A DNA stretch of 6,393 nt from JAJBWD01 sp041670885 (GTDB taxonomy: Bacteria; Bacillota; Clostridia; Clostridiales; Clostridiaceae). Within the stretch, counting starts at the first letter, position 1. Every line of letters starts with the position of its first letter. The DNA lies in assembly GCA_041670885.1 (NCBI GenBank), contig JBAXYJ010000173.1, positions 1 through 6,393 of the forward strand. The letters run 5' to 3'. A model generated the notes under the pieces. It saw only the letters and a program-made list of their open reading frames with translations, did no database searches and had not been told where the DNA came from. A program made the position numbers and the translations under genes. Positions 5,771-6,393 of this stretch are shown here, in pieces.

Positions 5771-5799
5771 ATTGTACTATATATATATATTCGGTGCAA
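5771..5799 (-). promoter_or_regulatory. Promoter of the nrdDG operon
   Basis: TTGCAC (5794-5799) and TACAAT (5771-5776) are separated by 17 bases, the optimal sigma-A spacing; the -10 matches 5 of 6 and the -35 only 3 of 6. The spacer is an (AT)n run. The predicted start falls at about 5764, inside the NrdR box, about 30 bases before the ATG. Confidence 0.6.
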
Positions 5800-5871
5800 A
5801 TCAGCTTTTCTTTATAATGGTTTATTTAATAGGTTTACTGTTATTTATCTTTAAAATACTATAATTTAAAT

Positions 5872-5901
5872 AAAAAATTAAAGAGCATTTCTGCCCTTTA
5901 A
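5872..5901 (-). terminator. Intrinsic terminator of the membrane protein gene
   Basis: On the minus-strand RNA, UUAAAGGGCA and UGCUCUUUAA pair over 10 positions (one G-U) around a GAAA tetraloop and are followed by six U. The stem begins within the stop codon region (TAA at 5898-5900). This is a textbook rho-independent terminator and separates this gene from nrdDG. Confidence 0.92.
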
Positions 5902-6393
5902 AATTCCATATTATCAAAGAGTCCTGCTGCTGCTGCAGTAAATAATCCTGCCAGGACTATACTATAAATAAGAAGGCCGGTAAACAAAGAATACGAATTA
6001 AATAATGTAAACCATGCTGTTCCTATTCCCATTAATACAATAGCGATAACCATAAGTACAATTTGAAACAGCATCATAAATACAGACTGCATAACTATTC
6101 CAGTAAAGCCCAAAAATATTGCTGCCCTATAGGCAAATACTCCGCTTATATTCAGCATTATTCCAATTGCCAGATAAGTTATAAGACAAAGAATAAAATC
6201 TATAACCGATGAATGAGAAAGTACTGCAAATGGCAGAAAGAGCAGTATGCCATCTGCTATTATTTTAATAAAAGAAGAGGCTATTCCGTATAAAAGCTTA
6301 TTCTCCTTTTTATCAGGGATAAGAAATATATAATGGTAGCCGATTTCAGTAAATATCTTTCCTCCAAAACCGGAAGAGAAAAATAAAAGCACT
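5898..6393 (-). CDS. Multi-spanning membrane protein, putative ABC exporter family (partial, N-terminus outside window)
   Basis: The frame is open to the right edge, so the N-terminal part is missing; the GTG at 6390-6392 is only an internal valine. The visible 164 residues start with a cytoplasmic-looking segment (SSGFGGKIFTEIGYHYIFLI, then PDKKENKLLYG) and continue with about five hydrophobic segments at residues 42-59, 64-82, 86-99, 100-125 and 135-158. They end in DNMEF. The 'G-K-x-F-x-x-E-(I/L)-x-x-HYI-(F/Y)-LIP(D/E)' segment before the membrane helices recalls the putative ABC exporter family (YthQ-like), in which such proteins are the membrane component working with a separate ATPase. 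If so, the ATPase gene would be expected just upstream, beyond the window. The assignment is from remembered pattern; a plain polytopic membrane protein is the safe description. The gene ends in a strong terminator and has no link to nrdD. Confidence 0.7.
   Translation of the reverse strand, partial: VLLFFSSGFGGKIFTEIGYHYIFLIPDKKENKLLYGIASSFIKIIADGILLFLPFAVLSHSSVIDFILCLITYLAIGIMLNISGVFAYRAAIFLGFTGIVMQSVFMMLFQIVLMVIAIVLMGIGTAWFTLFNSYSLFTGLLIYSIVLAGLFTAAAAGLFDNMEF

Overview
The window looks like chromosomal DNA from a low-GC Gram-positive anaerobe, most likely Clostridium or a close relative. The evidence is the strong AT bias, AGGAGG-type ribosome binding sites, and an oxygen-sensitive class III ribonucleotide reductase operon of clostridial type. 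All intact genes read on the minus strand.

Layout from the right edge leftwards, in the direction of transcription. (1) 5898-6393: the C-terminal part of a multi-spanning membrane protein resembling the putative ABC exporter family, closed by a clear intrinsic terminator. (2) 5732-3121: the nrdD-nrdG operon, an anaerobic ribonucleoside-triphosphate reductase and its radical-SAM activase. It has its own promoter and a near-consensus NrdR box over the predicted transcription start. Spacing and ribosome binding sites favour starts at 5732 (nrdD) and 3630 (nrdG), a few codons inside the longest open frames. (3) About 3106-1900: mobile-element debris. It begins 14 bases after nrdG with a frameshifted gene for a small transposon-type helix-turn-helix protein. 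Next come a small cryptic frame preceded by a GC-rich stem-loop, IS21-type terminal repeats, a minus-strand istA N-terminal scrap, and a plus-strand istB C-terminal scrap. The istA and istB pieces face each other, so the IS21 material is rearranged and not simply truncated. (4) 1722-916: a secreted C39-like cysteine peptidase with a signal peptide, ending in a long inverted-repeat terminator. (5) 784-1: a probable lipoprotein with propeller-like repeats, running off the left edge.

The nrdDG pair supplies deoxyribonucleotides without oxygen: NrdG uses SAM and an iron-sulfur cluster to install a glycyl radical on NrdD, which then reduces ribonucleoside triphosphates. The two exported proteins on the left are notably more AT-rich than the nrd genes and lie beyond the mobile debris. 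They could be accessory genes, but nothing in the sequence proves transfer. I found no clear new biological system. The observations most worth checking are the rearranged IS21 remnant, the stem-loop and small frame at 2435-2648, and the NrdR site.
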